In this document: positions 46,970-58,166 of the stretch, piece after piece
Position numbering within the stretch: position 1 is the stretch's first letter
Layout of the letters: each line of letters opens with the position of its first letter
Origin: Tanypteryx hageni
Lineage: Eukaryota; Arthropoda; Insecta; Odonata; Petaluridae
Assembly (NCBI GenBank): GCA_028673005.1
Contig: CM054113.1
Span: 68,615,850-68,679,849, forward strand
Length of the DNA stretch: 64,000 nucleotides
Reading direction: 5' to 3'
Made by a program: the position numbers and the translations under genes
Notes under the pieces: generated by a model
Databases searched by the model: none
What the model was told of the DNA's origin: nothing
What the model saw: the letters and a program-made list of their open reading frames with translations, nothing else

Positions 46970-47532
46970 GTTACGGTAACGTCTGATTTACCGGATGCCT
47001 CGGGAACGAGACTATTCCGGTTAGTCTATTAATCGTTTGGCCCGGTTAATCGGACATTTCTAGTTAATTTGATATTCCGGTTGATCGATATGCTTGATTA
47101 CTTGACCATGGTACACACAAATGCTAAAATTAAGTAAAACTTAACAGTAAAAAAAACACTTTAAGTAAACGTTTAAGCAACCCGAGTAATACTGTAGTAC
47201 ATTCAAATCCAGATTTAGCGCCCCCCTATAAGTATAGTGCCACCCCCGCATACCGCCCATTGATCGTTGTGAACAGAACTTCTATCTTATTATTACATAC
47301 AGCAAGCATATACCTCGATTTACTGCCACCCTTGCTTTAACGCCTATTGTCAGTGATGGACAAACGGTGACGCTAAATTGGAGTCTAACTGTACTTATTA
47401 ATACCTTCAATAGTTACAGAACAAGAAAATATCGTAAATATATATGCACTTTAATACAGTATAAGAATTTACAAGTTATAAGTTTTTTTTCAAATCCGGT
47501 TATTAGACATCCAGTTAATTGGAAGTTTACTA
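46970..47532 (-). mobile_element. MITE-C copy 2 (pogo-like), carrying a nested MITE-B
   Basis: It is oriented opposite to 34491-34800. On the minus strand it begins near 47532 with TAGTAAACTTCC and AACCGGATTTG, passes through the CATATCGATCAACCGGAA marker near 47090, and ends near 46970 with CATCCGGTAAATCAGACG. The 192-bp MITE-B at 47200-47391 interrupts it. Without that insertion the two halves follow the order of copy 1 with nearly equal spacing. The outermost bases and target duplication are too decayed to fix exactly. Confidence 0.68.
47200..47391. mobile_element. MITE-B copy 2, 192 bp, TA target duplication
   Basis: It is flanked by TA at 47198-47199 and 47392-47393. The left end is CATTCAAATCCAGATTTAGC and the right end, reverse-complemented, CAGTTAGACTCCAATTTAGC, both followed by G. 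The interior aligns end to end with 1647-1825. It lies inside MITE-C copy 2. The equivalent position in MITE-C copy 1 (near 34634, ACATGTATTACC) is uninterrupted. No coding capacity. Confidence 0.82.
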
Positions 47533-48100
47533 CATTTTATTTACGGACATAAAAAAACATCCTGGATCCTTATTACTCACACTCAATCAAAGCAAGCAAT
47601 TGTATAACGTCACTATACTATAATATCCACAGGCGTTTCGCTTAATTTCGCTCAGATTTTCTATCACCAAGTCAATTTCTTCCTTAAACATCCAACTCAA
47701 ATTTCAAGTTGTCAACCTTCAAAGCAGGCAAAAATGAGCAATATTACACATTTACTGAATCTCCTTGGAGTCGACGCTAAACATTGAGGAAGAAGCAGAG
47801 GGCGGGTCGGTGGAAGGAAGGCTTCGCACGGAGTGGAGAAAATGGATGTCTCGCGCCTCTTTGAACAGAAGGAGCGGTCACGCAAAAATGGAAAGAACAA
47901 ACACAACGAACAAGGAAGACGAGTGTTCGAAATGTATGCGAAGAGCAAAGCGGAAGAGGATCTTTTATTAAAAAAACGCGACCTCGAGTTAAAAATTTGA
48001 ATAAAACCTCGTCGCACACAAGAACACACGCGTCGGAAAGACAAACAGGAATCGTCAAAACTTTTCGGAATGCCGGCACCACGGAGAAAAACAAGCGAGG
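47533..48100. other. Unique sequence, no supported gene
   Basis: Minus frames of 142 and 105 codons (47712-48140, 47777-48094) overlap in different frames and show no known domain. Confidence 0.5.
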
Positions 48101-48700
48101 GAAGAATTGCGGAGCGAATTACATATGGCGCTTTTTTCAACGATTACTAGACCCTAGATCCACCAATTTTTTTATCGTGTCTAGCTCTCATATACAGTCG
48201 AACATCCCAAATCCGGCAATCCATTTTCCGGCACCGTCCATTTTCCGGCCATTTTTGGAAAATGGATGAATCCGGCAAACCACCCGAAATTCGGCAAATA
48301 ACGCTCAGTCCCATGTCACACAACTGTGTACAATAAATTGCACTATAGAAATGCACCATTTTTTTATTTATTAAAACCGTGAAATTTATATCATGATATC
48401 TAATAATTACGTACATATAAATAAATTAGCGTACCGGATACAGTATAAAATTTAAGATATTTACTGGTATACCTGTTGTGTGAGCCGCTACGCGAACTGG
48501 TCGTTCCGGCGGAAAAAAAAGCCCACACGAAATCCGGCAAACTCCAATATCAGGTCCCAAAGTTGCCGGATTTGGGAGGATCGACTGTAGAACAATCGAT
48601 CCTGAAAATGTTAACTTCTCCAAGTTTCAGGATTCCAGAGATTTTTTGCTCGCGCGGACGGACGGACAAACCGAATACAGAAGCGATTTAAAGAAATCGC
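48101..48700 (+). repeat. Dispersed repeat E, copy 3, split by a MITE
   Basis: The left part (48101-48192) carries ATTGCGGAGCGAATTAC, CTAGATCCACCAAT and CTAGCTCTCATA. The right part (48588-48700) carries CCTGAAAATGTTAACTTCTC and CGGACGGACGGACAAACCGA. Together they match 32280-32450 and 32466-32750. The break coincides exactly with the MITE ends, so repeat E was present first. Confidence 0.8.
48195..48587. mobile_element. MITE-A, 393 bp, pogo-like, TA target duplication
   Basis: It is flanked by TA at 48193-48194 and 48588-48589. The terminal 25 bases match the reverse complement of the other end at 23 of 25 positions (CAGTCGA..., then TCCCAAATCCGGCAA). CCGGCA words are repeated inside both ends, typical of pogo/Tigger-type sub-terminal regions. 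There is no transposase frame. The target in the uninterrupted copy at about 32331-32345 reads CTCTCATATAGATC. Best-supported mobile element in the window. Confidence 0.9.
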
Positions 48701-49744
48701 TAAAAATCGACGAGGTCGGTACGTGAAAATATTTCGCGTGTTGAGATAGAACGCATTCGACGGTCTCCAATCCATCACCGGCAAAAAATATTGTTGAAGA
48801 TGAGACGAATAACGAAAACTCGAAGCGAGCGCAAAATAAAATCGGAGAAAATCGATCCGATATCGACGAAAACGACCAGGAGAGAGATAAAGGCCTTTAT
48901 CAGCCGAAGGGCAGAGAGAGAGAGAGAGGAAAAAATCCAATCGCTTTTTCCATTCGGCTTCGCAAAATTTTAAACGAGACGACCTCGAGAGCGGAAATAT
49001 CGATCCCCTTTGCCTCGATATAAACAAGAGCCGATAGAGTATTGCGGATGCCGTCAAAAGGTCACACGGGCCGAAATCGACTTAAAAAAACAATTTAATC
49101 GACAGGAGTCGAAAATAGCCGAACGTCGTTCGACGGACATTCTATCTGATCCTTTCGTTAATGTCCGATTAATGCGCTCCGGCGGCTGAGGCTGGATTTT
49201 TTCCAAAATTCAATTCGCGTAGCGTCCGACATATCACGCCGAGATTCGCTTATCTAATTTTCGAACCGGCGAAATGCCAAAACGTCGGAAAATAAAATCG
49301 GCCCCGTCAAGAGATTAAATCGACGCGAAATTATGGATTTCAATATGGGATGGTGGTGACGGAGGGGTGGGATGAGACGGAAAGGAGGTGGGGGAGGAAT
49401 GGAAAAGGGTTGGGGAGGGGAAGGAGAGGGCTGGCAGAAAGTGATCTGCGCGTCAGAAGCACGGGAGAAGAGAGAGAAAATAAAATACTTTAAATGCGGA
49501 ATGAGTGTGTGCCTGGAGAGTTTATAGAGATTAGGAAATATCACGTGCGCTCCGTCGGCAAAGAATCATCGATCAATCGAAGGGCCTTCGATGCCAATGG
49601 ACACGAGGGGAACCTTCTACTGAAACTAGCTCCGAGTCACGCGCATCAAGAGATGAACACTTCCAAGATCAGTGAATTGAAGACCATCTTAAAAGCACGA
49701 GGAATGTTTACGCAAAAAATTCTCAAACAATTAGCCCAGTGGAG
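48701..49744. other. Unique sequence, no supported gene
   Basis: The 148-codon minus frame at 48611-49057 partly overlaps repeat E. The 96-codon minus frame at 49254-49544 is Pro-rich because of a G-rich patch at about 49340-49435. The 89-codon + frame (49494-49763) ends in the G-rich transposon margin. None has a recognised domain. Confidence 0.5.
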
Positions 49745-49812
49745 GGAGGGAGGGGGGGGGTGAGAGGAGAGGGGGGGGGAATCGCCGCTCTACCCCCTTG
49801 GATCCGCCACTG
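49745..49812 (-). mobile_element. Solo DNA-transposon end (CAGTGGCGGATCC type)
   Basis: Reading the minus strand from 49812 gives CAGTGGCGGATCCAAGGGGG, followed by a C-rich tract (the + strand shows GGGGGGGGG). CAGTGGCGGATCCA(A/G)GGGG ends are common on DNA elements in animal genomes. The opposite end was not found, so it is truncated or its partner has diverged. Confidence 0.45.
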
Positions 49813-51262
49813 CTTTCGCGGGACCTTTTATTTTCTCTTCGTAAAAGAGGAGAACTTTTACTCTAAAGCTAAACAGTAAACAAGAGTGGGCGAATGTTTC
49901 ACTGTGTTCAAGAGGATGGACTGGACAAACTAACACAACAGACTAGATAATTTAGCCAGAAATGAATGGCTACCTGGCTGCACGCAACCGAGGACTACCA
50001 GCTATATCGCGAGACAAAAAGTGAATTGATATTGTCCCGCACACACACATAATTAATGTCATTCTATAAAACCTTACAGAACGTTGGGAATATTTTATGA
50101 TGGACATTTTCTCTCGACGCAACGAAAATAAGAGCCGTAAAAAAACGTCAACCACAAACCAGCCTTAAAATATCGGACGTAGCGCGTTCGAAATTTTGAC
50201 CGCACGATCCAACTTGCCAGAGTCGCATTTTTTTAAAAACCTTTTTTCGATAACCTACAAGAAAAAAGACGCACATCTCTAAAGCACCGGCCTGCCTGGC
50301 TTTCGACTGCAGATCGTATTTTAAAAAATATAAAAATGCCGCCTACGCTCGGGCATCCCGCGAAAAAAAAAATCCTGACGACTCCTTTCTCCGCCATTAA
50401 AACGAGACGTGGCTGGGAGAGATGAGGTAGGATACAGAAAACCGCCGTTAGCGAGCTAAACGGGCCTCTCCACGATTTTAAAAAACAAAAAGACGCGTAA
50501 AAAGAGAGGAAAGACAAAAAATGCGACACATTAAAAACGGGAGTGGAAGGGGGGGAATAATCAGGGTTCGTAAAAGCGAATGGTGGGAGATAAAGAGGGA
50601 GCGAGTTGGAGAAGGAGAGAGAGATGAACACTCAGCCACCCACGCAAACGTTAGATGACAGAGGAGAAGGGGCCCCTATACACTGCAGATCTGCATACGA
50701 CGTTCATTTTTTTGGCGCTTTCGTAAAAAAGCTAAGATGATACAGGGTTCGGACTGCGGTCGAATGAACGGATGCAAGGGAGGGTATAAAACGTTAAGAG
50801 ACGCCTCCGTTCTGTCCCGCGACCGTATTCATTCGCAGTATTCCCACACCAAATGCCCGCGTAGCTCCGGGGCTTCAAAAGCCTAGAGATATTCAGAATG
50901 TTTTTTTTTTCATAATATTTTTGATAAATTTGGTAAACATATCACTGTGGTAGCTGTTACAGTTATAATATTGATATGTTTTTACAAGGAAATCAAAGTG
51001 ATTACTGCAATATTTCTTTTTTAAATTGGTCAACAATTCTCTCAAACATCATTAATTCGCGAAACCTTAAAGCCCTGGCAGGGACGGAGGAAACGGGGAT
51101 AAAAATTGAAGAACCTCATTTTTTATGCTACTTTCAATTGATAAAATGTAAATTTATTTTTCAAGCAAAAGAAAAGTTGCAAGTATGCAAATTTGATTTC
51201 TAACACAATGAAATTAGCTGGAGCAACACCAAAATAACCACTCTTTTGGCAGTTCTCAGCTC
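49813..51262. other. Unique sequence, no supported gene
   Basis: A TATA-like GGTATAAAACG lies at 50784-50794. The nearest initiator match (TCATTC, 50829) is about 46 bp away, too far for a standard core promoter. The 132-codon minus frame (50233-50631) has no recognised domain. 50880-51235 is AT-rich. Confidence 0.5.
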
Positions 51263-51263
51263 T

Positions 51264-51280
51264 ACAGGATGTCCCCGGTA
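51264..51280 (+). mobile_element. Solo CAGGRTGTC-type transposon end
   Basis: ACAGGATGTCCCCGGTA follows T at 51263 (so TA|CAGG) and matches 15 of 17 bases of the minus-strand end at 12068-12052. The two interiors are not alike beyond the terminus. This suggests members of a TA-target family sharing inverted termini. No partner end was found within 1 kb. Confidence 0.4.
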
Positions 51281-53080
51281 CATATCTTCATTGCTAGTAT
51301 ACTTGAGTGTATCCGAATCTAAAGATGAGTTCGAATCCTGTAGTAGTTCATACGTTACATTTTTCGATCCGGCTTCAAATTTATGGCAGAAATTTATTTG
51401 CGCGTCAAATATTTACCGTGGTAAAAACCTGCGCCCTATAATGACCAAATTTTGGATTGATTCTGCTTGATCGCAGGTCAATTTTTGATTAATTTTGCTA
51501 ATACACAGTTTGGTGAATATAGCGTTTACCTTGGCGTCCACAGATTTCGCGAAAATCTCACAACCTTCCAGGACCAGCACCAGATGTTGTTTACCAGTAG
51601 CAATAAAAACAACCTTTATGTCCTATATGCATTCATACCGATTCCCAGAGTCGAACATCTGCGCAGGGCCTCCAAAGCACCGTGCCCCGCCACAAAAGAA
51701 AAACCGTGGGCGTATAAGTGAAATCAAGAGCGGTTTCCCGTGAAATCGCCGCAGAACGTTTCGCGGATTGATGGCATCCCTCTTTGCCCGCGCCGAAGGA
51801 CGCGTAGGAGGACAACGGGAGCCACTGAAATAACGGGTCCCTTATGATAAAAAATCTAAAAACACCCGCGCCCGAGGATGGCACCGTGAGGAACTCGGAC
51901 GGGAGATGTGGGTCGGAGGTTAAAGGGCGAACGGAGACTAGGGTGTGGGAAGGTTGCCCATTCCGAAGGGGCGTGGGAGGACAACGAAAGAGTAGACCGG
52001 GGTATCGCATTGCGCCTCTGGAACGGAGAGGAAAAGGTTCGGATTCCGGGAACTATTCCATCCCTTAGGGGCGGGGACACTTGAAAAAATCTCTTCCTGG
52101 AAAAAGTTCGGGACGAGGGTGTTTCCGGGAACGCTGTGGGGGACGTGAATTACGACGGGGGGCGATAATACGCCCAGTTATGGGCGCTGCCCATGGCAAC
52201 ATAACGCCTACAGAAGCATCTCGCCCCCGCGTCGAAGACGTGGGTGTGACACGGCGATATTAATGGGAGCGGAGGGATCGCAAAGGGTGTTCGGAACGGT
52301 ATCCCGGGAGCGGCACGAAATGAATGTCGCGATAAGCAATTTCCCAACCTCCGGCGGCGGAGGAAAAAAATAGGAAATTCGCTCGGCTCCGCATTCACCC
52401 GGTTAATACGTTACCAAGGAGACCTTTTGCGGGAAGGAAATAAAATTGATTAACTCCGAACGATTTAACTCTCTTTCGTTCTGATCAAAAATTAACGCCT
52501 ACGTCGCCGCCGCTCATCAGAAACGTCGTCATCGCATTTGACGGTACAATCCGTCAAAACTAAATAAAATAAAATAAATCGGCTCGAGGGGGGAGACTGA
52601 TGAAATTCAAGAATTGATAAATGAAAGGTAGCAAAATTCGATGGGCGAGGTCAACGGAATGAGGATCACCGACTTCCTCAAGGGCAACCGACGCGCGATT
52701 TTTAATGCATCAACGTACTCCGAGAGCCGTAAAATATACACGGATCTGGCGGAAACGAGATGAGACGAGAGATGGTTCGATAGAGGGCGGGGTCCATGAT
52801 GGGATGATTCGCTAACTCGCCGCTAGGAGGCAGACGCCTAGGACCAAATGCGCACACACACAGAAACCCTTCCGATGCAAACGACCCGTCATGATCCGAA
52901 ATTGGAAGGGGAGGGAGGGAATGGCGATATTTGCACACTATTGTCTTTCCTTTTCGTTTCAGATTGAACTCTTCCTCTCGCGAGAGAATAACACATGGAA
53001 TCATGGGAAAGCCTCGATGGAGAAAAGGGAATTGGAATCATAAATGATATGGAACTTTGCTCATCAACGGGAAAGTGGGT
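51281..53080. other. Unique sequence, no supported gene
   Basis: Frames of 60-125 codons on both strands (51467-51743 on +, 51633-52010 and 52150-52398 on -) overlap one another and lack domain signatures. 51740-52420 is CpG-rich and could be regulatory or exon-containing, but nothing diagnostic was seen. Confidence 0.5.
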
Positions 53081-53325
53081 GTCGGTGGTGTAGTGGTTAG
53101 GACGCTGGCTGCTACTCGCCTGCTGCTTGAAAAGGCATCGGTTACGAATCCTGCGCAAGTAGGATTTTTTCTAAGGTCGCGCGGCCCCCTGTTTGTGTGC
53201 GCAAATTCAGCTGTTCCGTCCTTCGGAAGGGACGTTAAGCTGTTGGCCCCTCACTGAGCGTAGGACAGAGACGAATCGGCTGGGCATTCAAATTCAAATC
53301 ACCGGGAAAATACAATAAATACGAG
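53081..53325 (+). mobile_element. tRNA-derived SINE, about 245 bp
   Basis: The head resembles a tRNA. An A box (TGGTGTAGTGGTTAGGACGC, from 53086) and a B box (GGTTACGAATCC, 53140-53151, one base longer than the consensus GGTTCGAATCC) form an internal RNA polymerase III promoter. The body contains a short palindrome, GTCCTTCGGAAGGGAC near 53217-53232, and continues GACGTTAAGCTGTTGGCCCC, a motif seen in several arthropod SINE bodies. The tail is A-rich and ends ACAATAAATAC. The extra B-box base and lack of acceptor-stem pairing rule out a working tRNA. No clear target duplication was found. Confidence 0.78.
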
Positions 53326-55549
53326 ACATTCCATTTCTACGATTGTTGCTATCGTGCAAAATAATTATCGGCAAAGGCCTTGCAATAACAGGAATAGTCT
53401 TACTGAGGAAAATGGATTTATTTTGAACAAAGACATGAAGTTGGCACTTCCAAAAGTTTCTTTTCAAACGAGGAAAATAAGATCGTAGCATTACTTATCA
53501 CCTGTTATCCGAGTAAGAAGAAATGTCGTTAAAAATTTTATTTGCATAATAACATTGATCGGTAAGAACCGAATTTTTTTCTTACTTGAGCGATAAAATC
53601 GGTCATACAATTTGAAACGTAAGAAATAAACGATAATTTTTCACACAGAAAAATCTCATTATTAAAGCACCGCCGCCATTTCCAAGTTTCCTTTCAATGC
53701 TGACCTTCGTTCATTATTTGAATGATTATTTAATTTCCTGAAAACTTGCCAAGTTACTTCGTACTGCAAGGCGGAAAAAACAGCACAGAAAATAATCCAT
53801 CCATCACTGAGGAGGATCGATGAATCAATTATCGAAGAACATGCAATCAAATACTAAATCATTTCGGCGAATTGTAATGACTTCAGATTATTTCGTTAGG
53901 AAATTTCCTAAGGGGGCGCCTCCAACCCAAAGGACGAGGTCTTTTGCGTCAGTCACAGGGAAACCTTGGGCGTGAGAACAAAATGCGATAGGAGAAAAAT
54001 AAGTTTGCGACACTATTTCTCAGTTAAAATTATCATTTTGGCGAGCCAAGACTCCCGATGGCGAGTTTTATTTGTGGTAATTAAATCGTTAGCGGCGCTT
54101 ACTGGATTCGATGGAAGATCGTCCCGAGGTGACAACTTTCCACCAACCTTAGAACGAGGACCGAGGACGGAAAACTAAATCCGTACAAAGCGAAATTCGC
54201 TCGCCGAAAATAATACGACGGGAACATACGATTACTCTCTCTGGCGTCACAATTAAAACCACTCGCGGTCACGTAGTCACTTATCCTTTCTCGGCAAGAA
54301 TCGAAACGTAAAAAACGCTAAAATCACGACTCTGTCGGGAGAAAAGCTCAACGCTCGCTTGATTATTATTTTCTACAGGAACCCATTGTGCCGTTAAAAG
54401 CTCCATATTAAGTCGACATAGAGAGACCACGCCGTGACATTTTTAGAAATCTTTGCATTCGATTACCGTTTGAATGCCACAAATCGGTCCCCGTATTGTT
54501 TGATTTACACGCATGAGCAACATAAATTGAAATTTAACTCTTTATTATCGGTATCTCTGAGATAATAGCAAGCTATAACTGGATTCAGATAGTCCGTACT
54601 CTCTTTTAACTTTTTACAATGATTTTAATATTCTAAATAACCTTGAAGTCCGATATTAGTTTTCTTAACCCTTACGCGGCATAAAATCTTCACTCTTGGA
54701 TACGCCTTGTTCCAATAGAGAAGGTAGAATGTAACGTCTTCCATCTCATAAACTATCACGTTTATTACCCTTGCTTCCCACTGAAATGAAATCTATGTGG
54801 AAAACGCTCTCTTGGATCTTAGCCACAATAGCCGAGATACGATTACATGAGTCAACAAATTTGCACAGGGACAAAAAACGAGCAATTCCGGTTATTTGAT
54901 TAGGAAAAAGCTATTACACACGACGATCGATAAATAATCGCTAAACAACTCCCCAACTCAGGCGAAGAAACGCACACTTTACTCTTCTGACCAGAAAGGA
55001 ACTGGAGGATAATTCGGTCAACAAACCCAGACGCCCTTGGAATCCACCACGTCCATCGGGTAAACAAGGCGCGTTGGACGTTACGCGCTAGTGTTAAGTT
55101 GGTCGGACGGCCGGTCCTTCTTTCGTTTCAAGCTTTCCTCCATCTCAGATCCACCCCTTCTCGCGCCCCACTGGCCTTTTCCCAAGCAGGCGCAACACCG
55201 TCTCTTCAAACCGCGGCAACAGCTAGCCGCTCCCCTTGGAGAGGGCCGCGGGGCATTTCCGAGAAACCCGTTCTCACTTCGCCAACCGACGGATGACTTC
55301 ATGATAAAAAAAGTTGGACTTTGAAAAAAAGCGGAGGGTGGAGGAGGAGGGAAGGTTTGGCGTGTGGTATGCGTGCCGGACGCGTGCGAACGCTCCGCGA
55401 TGCTCGGATGTTTTTATAATCCGCGTGGCTCGGGGGAGGATCTATTGCAGCAGATCGCGGATGTTGCTTCGAGACCTCGTTCCGGAGGAGGGGGAGGCGT
55501 GGTGGAGAGAAAGCCTTGAATAGGTTGATAGGAGTAAGCAAAGAGCATA
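53326..55549. other. Unique sequence, no supported gene
   Basis: AT-moderate to about 55000, then CpG-rich at 55090-55470. That part carries overlapping frames of 65-80 codons on both strands, and a first exon or promoter there cannot be excluded. No domain, splice pattern or core promoter could be confirmed. Confidence 0.5.
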
Positions 55550-55858
55550 CGGGAGGGAGGGAAAGGAATAGAATGGAAAAGGTAAGGAAGGGAAAAGGTA
55601 AGGAAGAGAAAGGAGCAGGGAGAGAAAGGAGCAGGGAGAGAAAGGAGCAGGGAGAGAAAGGAGCAGGGAGAGAAAGGAGCAGGGAGAGAAAGCAGCAGGG
55701 AGAGAAAGGAACAGGGAGAGAAAGGAGCAGGGAGAGAAAGGAGCAGGGAAAGAAAGCAGCAGGGAGAGAAAGGAACAGGGAGAGAAAGGAGCAGGGAGAG
55801 AAAGGAGCAGGGAGAGAAAGGAGCAGGGAGAGAAAGGAGCGGGGAGAGGAAAGGGGGG
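55550..55858. repeat. Purine minisatellite, 16-bp unit
   Basis: About fifteen copies of AAAGGAGCAGGGAGAG (some with C/A or A/G variants, for example AAAGCAGCAGGGAGAG) from about 55613 to 55845. It is preceded by irregular GGAAAAGGTAAGGAAGG sequence. The open frames on both strands (119 codons +, 145 and 167 codons -) translate the repeat. Confidence 0.95.
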
Positions 55859-56167
55859 GTGCGGAAAGGATGTAACCAAAACACGCGCGTACGTCTTATT
55901 TCTTTAAATTTAGGCAAAATAAATGACGGTCGTGATGGAGGACGGATACACGCGGTTTATTTTTCCTTATAATAGCCACGGTTTTAATCGACCTTCTGGA
56001 AAATACTCCAGGTGGAGTGACGCAGCAACCAGGAACATCAACAGGAAGCGCGGAATGAAGTCTCGCCAGGATCTCGGAAAAAGAAATGAAGCGTCTAAAT
56101 TTTCCAAAAATCAACGCAGTCTTCGTCTTCGAGAGTGGCCGGGAGTTACGCGGCCGATTCAATAGGT
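55859..56167. other. Unique sequence, nothing recognised
   Basis: Opposing frames of 80-88 codons share the same DNA and have no domain signature. It includes the left target duplication of the adjacent hAT element (56160-56167). Confidence 0.5.
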
Positions 56168-56592
<425 letters not shown>

Positions 56593-56600
56593 CAATAGGC

Positions 56601-57837
56601 CACACGACGATTACTGCAAAAACTTTTTTAAACGATCAAATCGCAAGCAAGAGGAGAATTTTTCCCAAAACATTTTCTTCCAAATAAATAGCGAAGCTAG
56701 TTCATTCGCGATTTCAAAATTTACGCTGAAATTACGGACAAGTTTCTAATGAACGATAAACACAGGATAAAAGGGTAATTCCTAAGCATTCTTTCCACTT
56801 AACTCTTCCAAAACGAGATGCTTAAAACGCTCCCCACAATGCGTCACCCGATCAAACTTTTCCAACCCTCCCAGAAGACTCATTCGTCGAGGAAATTTTT
56901 TTCTCCTCTCCTCTTTTAGTCATTTTTCCGCTGTCCTTCGCGATGTCCTTCTTTTCCGACGAGAACCCTCTTCGTTCCCAAAATACCAGAAAGGATACGA
57001 AACTTTCCAGCTTCCCTTCAGAGGCATTAATAAACCGTGCCATTTTCAATATCTCTAATGGAGATCTCCACTCAGCGGGAGTCTTGCAGGAAGAGGAGAG
57101 GGGGGAATAGAGGGAGGGGAGGAAAAACAAGAGGGGGAGATGGGAGATTGCGTGGGTGGGGGTAGGAAAAAGAGAAGAGTTGCCTAGCGACGCCAATAGA
57201 AGACCTTTATACTCGGCGAAGGTCCGTGATCTTCCCTGACCCAGCAGTCTTGCCAACGTTACGGCGATAACACTTTCGCTACCACAAAAAAATCTTGATT
57301 CGCATAAATACAACCAAAGGCGCGAGGCTAGCAGCATTCGCAGCTCGTTTTTCCCTTTGAACCGGACTCCAAATGGGAGAAAAGAATGCTTTAAATAGGT
57401 CGTACACGAGCCCGGGTAATATTTGTCCAATATGTTTTGGCAACAGGTAATCCTAATGTGGTATTTTAGCCCAGTAACCGTATTTTTACAGCTGTCGCAT
57501 TAAATTTACCAGGTAGGTAAACTCAAAACCTCGAAAAGTGATATACGATGAAAAAGATGGTTCTACCGAAACCTAGGTCATCTGGATAAAACCTTGGAAA
57601 GGGAAAGCGTTTCCTCGCTTTCTTTTTGCGTTACAAAATAATTTTTCCAAATTTATGCTTTCGAAGACAGCGGGATACGCTTATGCCGAGAAAATAAACA
57701 TCGGGTATCCGATAGTTTCCCCAGGGGATTTAATTTCCGTCAAGAGAAAAACATTAAATGCGAGGTTTATTTTATGAAAACCGCCGGAAGGAACAAAAAT
57801 GAACCGTAAATACAAGAAAAACATCGAATGCGGTAAC
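56601..57837. other. Unique sequence, no supported gene
   Basis: The 192-codon minus frame at 56852-57430 is the longest frame in the window outside low-complexity DNA. It lacks any recognisable domain, and part of it is a Ser/Pro/Leu-rich stretch opposite a GA-rich patch (57085-57175). I regard it as chance. Confidence 0.5.
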
Positions 57838-57845
57838 CTTTAAAG

Positions 57846-58158
57846 CAGCGATTGGCAACCTTTTCCACGTGGCGGACCGCATTGGCAGTTGCGAATTCTT
57901 CGGCGGATCACATTGGAAGTTGTCGATGCTTCGGTGGGTCGGATTAGACTTTAAATTGGACGTTAACCATGGATTATGAAGTATCATATCAGTGAAAATC
58001 AAGGCTAAACTACGTTTTCAAGGATAATATTTCAAGCTCAAGTGCTTCATTGTCGTAATTTGAATGTATGAATTTGTGTGTCAAATTTTACGGATCTCTT
58101 TTTAGTTATAGCTTTGTGGGCCGCATGCGGTCCACGGACAGCAGGTTGATCACCACTG
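57846..58158. mobile_element. hAT-type MITE, 313 bp
   Basis: Flanking octamers CTTTAAAG (57838-57845) and CTTCAAAG (58159-58166) match at 7 of 8 positions. The left end is CAGCGATTGGCAACCTTTTC. The right end, reverse-complemented, is CAGTGGTGATCAACCTGCTG. GCGGACCGCA and GGGCCGCATGCGGTCC lie inside the ends. The short minus frame that overlaps the left half is not a gene. Confidence 0.85.
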
Positions 58159-58166
58159 CTTCAAAG

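Noticed and set aside
50784..50834. TATAAAA with a TCATTC initiator
   Set aside because: The spacing is about 46 bp, where about 30 is expected, and no coding frame follows.
51318..51345. GAGTTCGAATCCTG as a SINE B box
   Set aside because: No A box upstream. It lies close to a transposon-like end and is more likely incidental.
55090..55310. GC-rich segment resembling cloning-vector sequence
   Set aside because: On reading the frames, no vector or lacZ-like peptide is present. It is ordinary CpG-rich genomic sequence.
56852..57430. 192-codon minus-strand frame as a possible gene
   Set aside because: There is no recognisable domain or motif, part of it is compositional (opposite a GA-rich patch), and overlapping sequence shows no splice or promoter evidence.
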